Positions 28,128 through 36,067 of a DNA stretch of 64,000 nucleotides are shown piece by piece. A program made the position numbers and the translations under genes. The first letter of the stretch is position 1; every line of letters begins with the position of its first letter. Source of the stretch: Bacteroidales bacterium (GTDB lineage Bacteria; Bacteroidota; Bacteroidia; Bacteroidales; WCHB1-69); contig JAKSMI010000003.1 in NCBI GenBank assembly GCA_024400635.1, positions 127,076 to 191,075 on the forward strand, read 5' to 3'. The notes under the pieces are model-generated. The model was not told the origin of the DNA, did no database searches, and worked only from the letters and a program-made list of their open reading frames with translations.

Positions 28128-28135
28128 CAAAGATA
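28128..28135 (-). promoter_or_regulatory. -7 promoter box for the tolC-macAB operon
   Basis: Reading leftward TATCTTTG, 26 bp before the tolC start. It lies back-to-back with the rnf promoter box at 28230, giving a compact divergent control region of about 165 bp between the two start codons. Confidence 0.65.
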
Positions 28136-28229
28136 CTGAAAAAAACACTTTCATATCTGCACATTTTCACATACAGCATTTTTCCACATAAAAAAGTGTT
28201 GAAAAGAAACAAGATTTAAAATTTTTACG

Positions 28230-28237
28230 TATGTTTG
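28230..28237 (+). promoter_or_regulatory. -7 promoter box for the rnfDGEA operon
   Basis: TATGTTTG matches TAnnTTTG, 30 bp before the rnfD start codon at 28268. It shows that rnfD is the first gene of its transcript. Confidence 0.65.
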
Positions 28238-28267
28238 CATTCTTTTTTAAGGATAAAATTAAAACTG

Positions 28268-29254
28268 ATGAATAGATTGTTACAAGTTTCCGGTTCTCCT
28301 CACGTACACAGCACAGAATCGGTAAAAAAAATCATGTGGTCGGTAGTGATTGCGCTGCTACCAGCTTTCGGCGTGGCCGTATTTTATTTCGGTTTACCCG
28401 TCATTCTGCTGACGCTTGTTTCCGTTGCGACCTGCCTTTTGTGCGAATACCTCATCCAGAGATTCATGCTGAAGGGAGAGACGACCATCAGTGATGGCTC
28501 CGCGGTCATCACTGGTTTGTTACTGGCCTTCAACGTGCCCGCCAACCTGCCTGTTTGGATGATGATTGTCGGTGCCATCGTTGCCATTGCCATTGCTAAA
28601 ATGCCATTTGGCGGTCTGGGGAAAAACCCGTTCAACCCGGCATTAGTTGGTCGTGTGTTCCTGCTCATCTCATTTCCTGTTCAGATGACCACTTGGCCCA
28701 AGCCAACTCCCATCTGGAATTTCGGCACTGACGTAATCACTGGCCCCACGCCACTCGGCATTCTCAAAGAAGGTGTCAAAAACGGTCAAGCCGTTGACGA
28801 ATTAATGCACAAAATGCCAAGCTATGCCGACATGCTTTTCGGTCAGATGGGGGGCAGTTTTGGTGAAATTTCTGCCATTGCCATCCTCATTGGCGCCATC
28901 TTCTTGCTCATCCGCAAGGTCATCACCTGGGAAATTCCTGTTTCATTCATTCTCACGGCATTCCTGTTCTCAGGCATCTTCTACCTCGTTGATCCAAGCA
29001 CCTATGTCAATCCTTGTTTTCACTTGGTAACTGGCGGCTTGATGCTGGGTGCATGCTTCATGGCTACGGATATGGTAACCTCACCGACATCACGCTGCGG
29101 CATGATTGTCTTCGGCTGCGGTTGTGGTCTGCTCACCATTATCATCCGTATGTTTGGTGCTTATCCGGAAGGTGTTTCCTTCTCAATCCTGATCATGAAT
29201 GCATTGGTACCGCTCATCAACAAAGGCTTCAAACCCCAAACCTTCGCAAAATAA
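28268..29254 (+). CDS. rnfD: Rnf electron transport complex subunit D
   Basis: A 328-residue integral membrane flavoprotein of the Rnf ferredoxin:NAD+ oxidoreductase, which couples electron flow to Na+ or H+ export. About nine hydrophobic segments; N-terminal VSGSPHVHSTESVKKIMW is typical of RnfD, as is the ISDGSAVITGLLLAFNVP segment. The covalent FMN threonine is expected in ITGPTPLG. The ATG at 28268 is used because it follows the promoter box and gives the family's normal N-terminus. It is followed by rnfG, rnfE and rnfA. rnfB and rnfC, which normally precede rnfD, are absent here. Confidence 0.93.
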   Translation: MNRLLQVSGSPHVHSTESVKKIMWSVVIALLPAFGVAVFYFGLPVILLTLVSVATCLLCEYLIQRFMLKGETTISDGSAVITGLLLAFNVPANLPVWMMIVGAIVAIAIAKMPFGGLGKNPFNPALVGRVFLLISFPVQMTTWPKPTPIWNFGTDVITGPTPLGILKEGVKNGQAVDELMHKMPSYADMLFGQMGGSFGEISAIAILIGAIFLLIRKVITWEIPVSFILTAFLFSGIFYLVDPSTYVNPCFHLVTGGLMLGACFMATDMVTSPTSRCGMIVFGCGCGLLTIIIRMFGAYPEGVSFSILIMNALVPLINKGFKPQTFAK

Positions 29255-29280
29255 TTTTCTGACAATCAAATTTACAATAT

Positions 29281-29868
29281 ATGGCTAAAAAAGAATCAAC
29301 ATTACTGCAGTTAGTCATCACCTTGACGCTGATTACCGTTATCGCGGGTGTTGCATTGGCTGCGGTTTATACAGTAACGAAAGCTCCCATAGAAGCCGCC
29401 CAACAGCAGAAGAAAAACGAAGCTATCAATCAGGTCCTACCGGGATTTTCTGGCGAACTCACCGACACGACATGCCTTCTCGAAGGCGATAAGGATCCCA
29501 TCATTGTTCATCTGGCTCTCGTTGATGGCGAACTTTTCGGTGCGGCTATTGAAACCTACACCAACAAAGCTTTCAGCGGTCGTTTCGACATTATGGTCGG
29601 TTTGGACGCCGAAGGAAAAATTCTGGGAACGGCAGTGCTCAAACACAGCGAAACCCCTGGTTTGGGTGCAAAAATCAATGATGGCGAAAGTGAATTCATC
29701 CAACAGTTCAAAGGCAAAAGTGCCGTTATGGATGCATTGAAAGTTAAAAAAGACGGTGGCGACATTGACGCCATCACCGCAGCCACCATTTCATCACGCG
29801 CTTTCTGCGACGCTGTCAATCGTGCCACTGAGGCTTTCAAACAAGTAAAGGAGGATGATCATGAGTAA
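29281..29868 (+). CDS. rnfG: Rnf electron transport complex subunit G
   Basis: A 195-residue periplasmic flavoprotein anchored by one N-terminal helix (about 9-31). The FMN-binding domain contains the flavinylation region DAITAATISSRAF, where the Thr normally carries the FMN phosphoester, and ETPGLGAKI upstream. It passes electrons within the Rnf complex. It lies 26 bp after rnfD and overlaps the rnfE start by 8 bp, which suggests translational coupling. Confidence 0.93.
   Translation: MAKKESTLLQLVITLTLITVIAGVALAAVYTVTKAPIEAAQQQKKNEAINQVLPGFSGELTDTTCLLEGDKDPIIVHLALVDGELFGAAIETYTNKAFSGRFDIMVGLDAEGKILGTAVLKHSETPGLGAKINDGESEFIQQFKGKSAVMDALKVKKDGGDIDAITAATISSRAFCDAVNRATEAFKQVKEDDHE
29848..29854 (+). 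promoter_or_regulatory. Strong Shine-Dalgarno deciding the rnfE start
   Basis: AAGGAGG ends 6 nt before the ATG at 29861. Such a full match is unusual in this AT-rich Bacteroidota DNA and favours 29861 over the ATG at 29855, which directly abuts it. Confidence 0.6.
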
Positions 29869-30457
29869 AATGAATATCTTAACCAAAGGTTTTTTCAAGG
29901 AAAACCCGACCTTGGTTCTCGTTTTGGGCACCTGTCCCTCACTTGCAGTAACCACATCGGTAAACAATGCCCTTGGTATGGGCCTCGCCACCACCTTCGT
30001 TCTAATGATGTCAAACACCATCATTTCATTACTGAAGAATGTCATTCCCGACAAAGTGCGCATTCCCGCCTTCATCGTGGTTATCGCCACTTTCGTGTCC
30101 ATCATCGACCTGCTGATTCAAGGTTACATTCCGGCTTTGGCATCCAGTCTGGGCATCTTCATCCCGTTGATTGTCGTCAACTGTATCGTTTTGGGTAGGG
30201 CTGAAGCTTTTGCGAGCAAAAATTCAGTCTTCGACTCTTTACTCGACGGCATCGGCATGGGGATCGGCTTCACCATCGCGTTGACCATCATCGCCACCGC
30301 CCGCGAAATCCTCGGCAGCGGATCATTCCTCGGACACAAGTTCATTCCCGGCGACGGCATCCTCGTTTTCGTCCTCGCCCCCGGCGCCTTCATCATCTTC
30401 GGATTGACGATTGCCCTGGTACGCTTCATTCAATCTAAAGTTCATCATAAAAATTGA
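29861..30457 (+). CDS. rnfE: Rnf electron transport complex subunit E
   Basis: A 198-residue inner-membrane subunit with about six helices, one of the antiparallel RnfA/RnfE pair that hold a [2Fe-2S] cluster in the membrane. Landmarks: FFKENPTLVLVLGTCPSLAVTT near the N-terminus with the cluster Cys in GTCPSL, and VNCIVLGRAEAFA in the middle. It overlaps rnfG by 8 bp and precedes rnfA by 57 bp. Confidence 0.93.
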   Translation: MSKMNILTKGFFKENPTLVLVLGTCPSLAVTTSVNNALGMGLATTFVLMMSNTIISLLKNVIPDKVRIPAFIVVIATFVSIIDLLIQGYIPALASSLGIFIPLIVVNCIVLGRAEAFASKNSVFDSLLDGIGMGIGFTIALTIIATAREILGSGSFLGHKFIPGDGILVFVLAPGAFIIFGLTIALVRFIQSKVHHKN

Positions 30458-30514
30458 TCATCAATTCATCATCAAAGAATTAAAATCAATCATAACAACG
30501 AAAAATAGAATATT

Positions 30515-31087
30515 ATGGAATATATACTGATGATAATAGGAGCGGTACTCGTCAACAACATCATTTTGGCACAGTTCCTCGGTATTTGTCCGTTCCTCGG
30601 CGTATCTGGCAAAGTTGAAACCGCCGCTGGCATGGGTGCAGCCGTTCTCTTCGTGATGACCCTCGCCACCCTCGTCACTTCTTGCATCCAAACCTACGTT
30701 CTCATCCCTTTGGACATCACATTTTTGCAGACGATTTGCTTCATCCTCGTCATCGCTGCCTTGGTACAAATGGTTGAAATCATTCTGAAGAAAATCAGTC
30801 CGAAACTATACCAGGCATTGGGCGTTTATCTTCCCCTAATCACCACCAACTGCGCAGTTCTCGGTGTTGCCATCCTCGTTACCCAAAAGGATTTCAACAT
30901 TATGGAAAGCACTCTCTACGCCATCTCTTCAGCGCTGGGCTTCATCCTCGCCATCGTCATCTTCGCAGGCATCCGCGAACAACTCGACTTGGTAAAAGTT
31001 CCCAAAGGAATGCAAGGTGTTCCCATCGCTCTGATTACTGCCGGCATCCTTGCCATGGCATTTATGGGTTTCGCTAATCTGGTATAA
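30515..31087 (+). CDS. rnfA: Rnf electron transport complex subunit A
   Basis: A 190-residue membrane subunit with six helices, partner of RnfE in forming the in-membrane [2Fe-2S] site. The Cys is in FLGICPFLGVS, and TTNCAVLGVAIL is the second signature. The last base of its stop codon is the first base of the next gene's ATG (TAATG), which couples the methyltransferase to the Rnf operon. Confidence 0.94.
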   Translation: MEYILMIIGAVLVNNIILAQFLGICPFLGVSGKVETAAGMGAAVLFVMTLATLVTSCIQTYVLIPLDITFLQTICFILVIAALVQMVEIILKKISPKLYQALGVYLPLITTNCAVLGVAILVTQKDFNIMESTLYAISSALGFILAIVIFAGIREQLDLVKVPKGMQGVPIALITAGILAMAFMGFANLV

Positions 31088-32265
31088 TGACCAATGATGC
31101 CGAAACCTGGAAGTTCATCGACGCTCATCTCAATGATGACGTTCGTGCCTTGGCACTAAAAAAAACATCCCATCCTGAAATAAATTATGACTTTGCCTTA
31201 CGGCAGATACAAGGACGACAAAAAGCACTCAGCAAACTGCCGTCCTTGACACTTTTTCCACGGCTGCTCTACCCCGCCACCGTGTCAATGGAACAATGCT
31301 CGTCGGAAATTACTGCCAAATTCAAGGCTTCTTTGGTCGAAGGTAAAACCATGGCCGACCTCAGCGGAGGCTTCGGCATCGACACCATCCACTTTGCCAC
31401 AAAATTCCGGCATTGCCACTATGTTGAGCCTCAAAAAGAATTGTGCGAAATATTTCAACACAATATTAAAATTTTGAGCATCAACAATATAGATATCCAC
31501 AATTCTGATTTGGAATACTTCGTCAACAATCAAAAGAACTTTGATTTTTTATACCTCGACCCTTCCCGAAGAGACGCCAATGGCAAGCGCGTCGTCAATT
31601 TGGAAGAATGCTCGCCTAACATTTTGCAGTACAAACAACAATTGTTGCAAATATCTCCCAAAATCATGCTGAAACTGTCGCCCATGCTCGACATCCGACA
31701 ATGTTTACGCCTGCTTCCTGAAACGAGCGATGTTTATGTGCTTTCCGTAGACAACGAATGTAAAGAATTGATTCTTATTCTTCAACATAATATTGATAAA
31801 AAAAACATTAAATATCATGCTATCAACATTCTAAAAGACAAGACTGATACTTTTGAATATGATGATTCTGAAGAAGCTGGTGCTGAAATTGAATTTGCAA
31901 CGGAGCTGGAAACCTATCTGTACGAGCCCAACACCGCATTGCTCAAAGCAGGAGCTTTTAAAATGACGGCCCAACATTTTGAACTGAAAAAATTGCATCT
32001 TCATACACACCTTTATACTTCCAAAATTTATCATTCTGATTTTCAAGGCAGAACATTTATAATCGATGATCATTTTCTGATGAAAGAAAGCAAGGAAAAA
32101 CTGAAAAGCATTGCCAAAGCGAATATTGCCGTCCGTAATTTTCCTCTCACAGCCGATGAATTGAAGAAAAAACTTAAACTTACAGACGGTGGTGACGTCT
32201 ATTTATTTGGTGTTTCGCTTGTTGGAGACAAAAAAGTCATCATCAGGGCACACAAGGCAGAGTAA
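31087..32265 (+). CDS. THUMP-like domain class I SAM-dependent methyltransferase
   Basis: A 392-residue protein found across Bacteroidota. An N-terminal helical region is followed by a Rossmann-fold methyltransferase with motif I MADLSGGFGIDTIHFA (about 93-108) and the DFLYLDPSRRD catalytic-type motif (about 152-162). A C-terminal THUMP-like region has a basic end. The DPSRR motif resembles RNA-base methyltransferases, so an RNA target is plausible. It overlaps rnfA by 1 bp. The actual substrate is not known, and an effect on the Rnf complex is not implied by its domains. Confidence 0.75.
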   Translation: MTNDAETWKFIDAHLNDDVRALALKKTSHPEINYDFALRQIQGRQKALSKLPSLTLFPRLLYPATVSMEQCSSEITAKFKASLVEGKTMADLSGGFGIDTIHFATKFRHCHYVEPQKELCEIFQHNIKILSINNIDIHNSDLEYFVNNQKNFDFLYLDPSRRDANGKRVVNLEECSPNILQYKQQLLQISPKIMLKLSPMLDIRQCLRLLPETSDVYVLSVDNECKELILILQHNIDKKNIKYHAINILKDKTDTFEYDDSEEAGAEIEFATELETYLYEPNTALLKAGAFKMTAQHFELKKLHLHTHLYTSKIYHSDFQGRTFIIDDHFLMKESKEKLKSIAKANIAVRNFPLTADELKKKLKLTDGGDVYLFGVSLVGDKKVIIRAHKAE

Positions 32266-32294
32266 CTTCATAATCAATCAAAAATCAGAAAATT

Positions 32295-33563
32295 ATGAAA
32301 GCTATCAGAATCATCATCGGCATCATTTTGTTAGGAATCTCAACGCAGTTGTCCGCATCGACACTTTCCGGCCGCATCGTGGACGAAAAAGGCAACGGCT
32401 TGGCCTATGCCAGTCTATATTTAAAAAATGACCCGCAAACCGGCAGCATCAGCGACATCAATGGGCGTTTTTCGTTAGAAATCAGCAATAAGCACGACAG
32501 CCTGATTGTCGCTTTGGTAGGATACGAAACCGTCATCATCAATCTTGAAAAAATCAATCTCAGCAAGAACTTAAAAATCACCATGAAAGAGCAGGCCATC
32601 ATTTTGCACGAAGTGGTGGTTTCGGTTCAAGAAAAAGGCAAAAACAAAAAGAAAAGCAAAAAGGAAGAACGTGCTGAAATAAAAGAAATTTTAGCAAAAG
32701 TATACCAACGGATAGAAAAAGATTTTCCGACCAATAATGTCAAATTCAGTGTGGTTTCCGACTTAACGGCCAGTAGCGGAGACCAAGTCATAATGTTTGA
32801 TGAATGGATTGGCGACATCGTTGAGATACGTGACTATCGCGGTCCCCACGATTCCATCCAAATGAAGATGCAACTGGACAAACGCTATTTAAACTCAGCA
32901 GTCAGGCAATCATTAAACAGCTATAATCCAGATAATTACACAAAACACGAGCGACGTATTGTCGATAAGGTCGATGTCAATAGCCTAAAAAAGGTTAAAC
33001 CCCATCTCATCGCATGGGAATTGGACATCCAGCAATTGTTTTACCGTTATCTGTCTGACAACAAGCATTGGAGCATGGTTGAAAAGGATGGCAACACCAT
33101 CGTACTCACCCTCACATTGACACACAAGTTGCCTGGCATTTACAATCTGGTTCAGAAACTAGTTTATGCCATTGACAAGAACACTTACAGCATCAAAACT
33201 GTTTCCGAGCGTGTCAGTGCCGAAGTCAACATACCTTTCGGTTACAAGATGACCTCTGCCGAACTGGCACTGCTCAATGCCTTTGTCCTTGATGGCGATG
33301 GTTTCGAGAAGTATCGATTGAAAGGATTCAAGGGGACAAGTTGCCGCAATAACATTTTCACTAGACAAGATGGGCAATTGGTAGTAAGCGAAAAGAATTT
33401 CACTGCTTCCGGCTACATTGTAGACAACAAAGACCAAAAAATCAATTTTTCGAGCAAGATTAAGACAAGGGTGCTGGATGTCCAGACCAAGAATGTGAAG
33501 CCCTATTCTGCCCAGGAATTAAAGAGTGGGAAAGTGCAAGAGCTGCAGACACCGGCGTGGTAG
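32295..33563 (+). CDS. Exported carboxypeptidase-regulatory-like domain protein
   Basis: A 422-residue secreted protein with signal peptide MKAIRIIIGIILLGISTQLS. Residues about 24-105 form a CarboxypepD_reg-like beta-sandwich (GRIVDEKGNGLAYASLYL, SISDINGRFSL, VALVGYET), the N-terminal module common in Bacteroidota surface proteins and SusC-like receptors. A Lys/Glu-rich linker (about 113-132) leads to an uncharacterised domain. No TonB-dependent barrel is present. Its role is unknown. The gene ends 253 bp before recQ. Confidence 0.7.
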   Translation: MKAIRIIIGIILLGISTQLSASTLSGRIVDEKGNGLAYASLYLKNDPQTGSISDINGRFSLEISNKHDSLIVALVGYETVIINLEKINLSKNLKITMKEQAIILHEVVVSVQEKGKNKKKSKKEERAEIKEILAKVYQRIEKDFPTNNVKFSVVSDLTASSGDQVIMFDEWIGDIVEIRDYRGPHDSIQMKMQLDKRYLNSAVRQSLNSYNPDNYTKHERRIVDKVDVNSLKKVKPHLIAWELDIQQLFYRYLSDNKHWSMVEKDGNTIVLTLTLTHKLPGIYNLVQKLVYAIDKNTYSIKTVSERVSAEVNIPFGYKMTSAELALLNAFVLDGDGFEKYRLKGFKGTSCRNNIFTRQDGQLVVSEKNFTASGYIVDNKDQKINFSSKIKTRVLDVQTKNVKPYSAQELKSGKVQELQTPAW

Positions 33564-33743
33564 CCGAAATATAGAGAGCGGTACTCAATCTAAATCCCCC
33601 ACACTTCGCTCAATAACCTTAATCATTAACATCTTAATCGTAACATCTCCTCGTTTGATAAAATTATTTGATTGATTATCAGCATTTTAAAATTAACCAT
33701 CAAAAAAAAACAAAAAAAGTGCTGATATTTGTAAAGTTTTTTA

Positions 33744-33751
33744 TACTTTTG
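33744..33751 (+). promoter_or_regulatory. Likely -7 promoter box for recQ
   Basis: TACTTTTG fits TAnnTTTG 65 bp upstream of the recQ start codon, in a strongly AT-rich 253-bp spacer in which nothing else is recognised. Confidence 0.5.
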
Positions 33752-33816
33752 TTATTCCAATTCAATTTAACTATAAGAAAACAGATAAAACACATAACCT
33801 ATCAAGCTTCAACAGT

Positions 33817-36021
33817 ATGGCAACTGTAACTGAAAAAGAAATTTCTTCGATGCTGAAAAAGTTTTTCGGCTTTGACAAATTCAAAGGAAATCAACTCAAG
33901 ATTATCAAATCATTACTGAAGGGAAAAGATTGTTTTGTGATTATGCCCACCGGTGGAGGCAAGTCGCTGTGCTATCAGCTTCCCGCGCTGATGAGTGAAG
34001 GCACTGCCATTGTCATTTCACCGTTGATTGCACTGATGAAGAATCAGGTGGATGCCATTCGCAATTTTGGTACTGAAATCGGCATAGCCCATTTTTTGAA
34101 TTCATCATTGACAAAACAGGAAATCAAAGAAGTAAAGACCGACATACGCGAAGGGAAGACAAAATTGCTCTACGTGGCTCCCGAATCACTGACCAAGGAA
34201 GAAAACGTGGACTTTTTCAAAGACATCAACATTTCCTTCTACGCCATCGATGAAGCCCATTGCATTTCAGAATGGGGTCACGATTTCCGTCCGGAATACC
34301 GTCGCATCCGCAACATCATCGATACGATAGGACAAAAAGTTCCCGTCATTGCACTGACAGCTACGGCCACGCCGAAAGTCCAGACCGACATTCAGAAGAA
34401 TCTGGGCATGGAAAAGGCGGAGGTTTTCATTTCATCGTTCAATCGTCCGAACCTGTATTACGAAATCAGAGAAAAGACGAAAGATGTTGACAAGGAACTG
34501 GTGAAATTCATCAAGAATCATCCTGGGAAATCGGGGATCATCTATTGTTTGAGTCGTAAGAAAGTAGAAGATTTGGCCGAATTTCTGAAAGCCAATGAAA
34601 TCAAGGCGTTGCCCTACCATGCTGGATTAGACTCCCACACCCGCGTCGAAAATCAGGATGCGTTTCTGATGGAAAAAGCCGATGTCATCGTGGCGACCAT
34701 TGCTTTCGGCATGGGCATCGACAAGCCCGACGTACGTTATGTCATCCACTACGATATGCCCAAGAGTCTGGAAGGTTATTATCAGGAGACCGGCCGTGCC
34801 GGCCGCGACGATGGTGAAGGCATCTGCATCGCTTTCTACGATCCTAAAGACCTGAATAAGTTAGAAAAATTCTCCACCAAGAAATCGGTGGCAGAACAAG
34901 AAATCGTAAAACAGCTGTTGGCAGAGACCGCTTCATACGCCGAGTCATCGTGCTGCCGCCGCAAGCACCTACTGCATTACTTCGGTGAAGAATTCGACGA
35001 AGAGAACTGCCACAACTGCGACAACTGCGTTCATCCACATCAGAAAAAGAATGCTTCAGAGCAAGTCATCCTCGCCATCGAAGTCATCCAGACTGTAAAA
35101 CAACAATTCAAAGAAGACCATATCATCGACATACTGGTAGGCGACAAAACCACATCCATCGAAAAATTCAAGCACAACAAGCTCAAGCAATTCGGCGAAG
35201 GCGAAGAATTCGACAAGAAATTCTGGGCCAACGTCATCAGAATGGCCATCTTCGAAAAGTTGATTGTCAAGGATATTGAAAATTACGGCTTATTGAAAAT
35301 CACACCGAAAGGTGAAAAATACTGCACCAACCCCTACTCCATCATGGTGGTTCAACCCAAGAAGGAAGAAGATTTTGACGATGACGGCGATGTCATTGAC
35401 GAACCAATGCCAGGCAAAGGCGACGCATTGGACAAAAACCTGTTCGCCCTTCTGAAGGATCTACGCAAATCTATCTCGAACAAAGAAGGGCTTCCGCCAT
35501 ACGTCATTTTCCAAGATCCATCGTTGGAAGACATGTGCATCCAATACCCGACCAACATCGAAGAGATGACACATATCACGGGTGTTGGCACTGGCAAAGC
35601 TCAAAAATACGGACAACCTTTCATCGAACTTATCAAAAGATACGTCGAAGACAACGAAATCGAACGTCCGCAAGACTTTGTCGTAAAGACCGTTGTCAAC
35701 AAATCCGCCAACAAGTTTTATATCATTCAGAATATCGACAGGAAAATCTCATTGGAAGACATTGCCATTGCCAAAGGTTTGGAAATGGATGAATTACTTT
35801 CGTTAATCGAAAGCATCGTTTCTTCAGGAATGAAATTGGACGTTAATTATTACATTGACGAAGTGGTTGATCCATATCATCAGGAAGATATTCTTGACTA
35901 CTTCAACAACGCACAATCTGATTCCGTACAAGACGCTTTAGCCGAACTCGGTGAGAATGAATATACTATGGAAGAAGTAAGGATTATGCGTATTAAATAT
36001 TTGTCTGAAGTGGGCAACTAA
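33817..36021 (+). CDS. recQ: ATP-dependent DNA helicase RecQ
   Basis: A 734-residue 3'-5' superfamily 2 helicase used in recombination repair and fork restart. Walker A TGGGKS (Lys49) and DEAHCISEWGHDFRPEY (Asp145-) mark the first RecA-like domain; RAGRDD and GMGIDKPDVR lie in the second. The RQC zinc site is SCCRRKHLL with CHNCDNC, followed by the winged helix and an HRDC domain. Beyond this there is about 100 residues of acidic, helical C-terminal extension, so it is longer than E. coli RecQ (about 610). Monocistronic. Confidence 0.95.
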   Translation: MATVTEKEISSMLKKFFGFDKFKGNQLKIIKSLLKGKDCFVIMPTGGGKSLCYQLPALMSEGTAIVISPLIALMKNQVDAIRNFGTEIGIAHFLNSSLTKQEIKEVKTDIREGKTKLLYVAPESLTKEENVDFFKDINISFYAIDEAHCISEWGHDFRPEYRRIRNIIDTIGQKVPVIALTATATPKVQTDIQKNLGMEKAEVFISSFNRPNLYYEIREKTKDVDKELVKFIKNHPGKSGIIYCLSRKKVEDLAEFLKANEIKALPYHAGLDSHTRVENQDAFLMEKADVIVATIAFGMGIDKPDVRYVIHYDMPKSLEGYYQETGRAGRDDGEGICIAFYDPKDLNKLEKFSTKKSVAEQEIVKQLLAETASYAESSCCRRKHLLHYFGEEFDEENCHNCDNCVHPHQKKNASEQVILAIEVIQTVKQQFKEDHIIDILVGDKTTSIEKFKHNKLKQFGEGEEFDKKFWANVIRMAIFEKLIVKDIENYGLLKITPKGEKYCTNPYSIMVVQPKKEEDFDDDGDVIDEPMPGKGDALDKNLFALLKDLRKSISNKEGLPPYVIFQDPSLEDMCIQYPTNIEEMTHITGVGTGKAQKYGQPFIELIKRYVEDNEIERPQDFVVKTVVNKSANKFYIIQNIDRKISLEDIAIAKGLEMDELLSLIESIVSSGMKLDVNYYIDEVVDPYHQEDILDYFNNAQSDSVQDALAELGENEYTMEEVRIMRIKYLSEVGN

Positions 36022-36035
36022 TGCAAGATTTTCCG

Positions 36036-36043
36036 TATTTTTG
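36036..36043 (+). promoter_or_regulatory. -7 promoter box for pheT
   Basis: TATTTTTG matches TAnnTTTG 24 bp upstream of the pheT start. Confidence 0.6.
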
Positions 36044-36067
36044 CAGACTATTTAAAATTAAAGAAGA

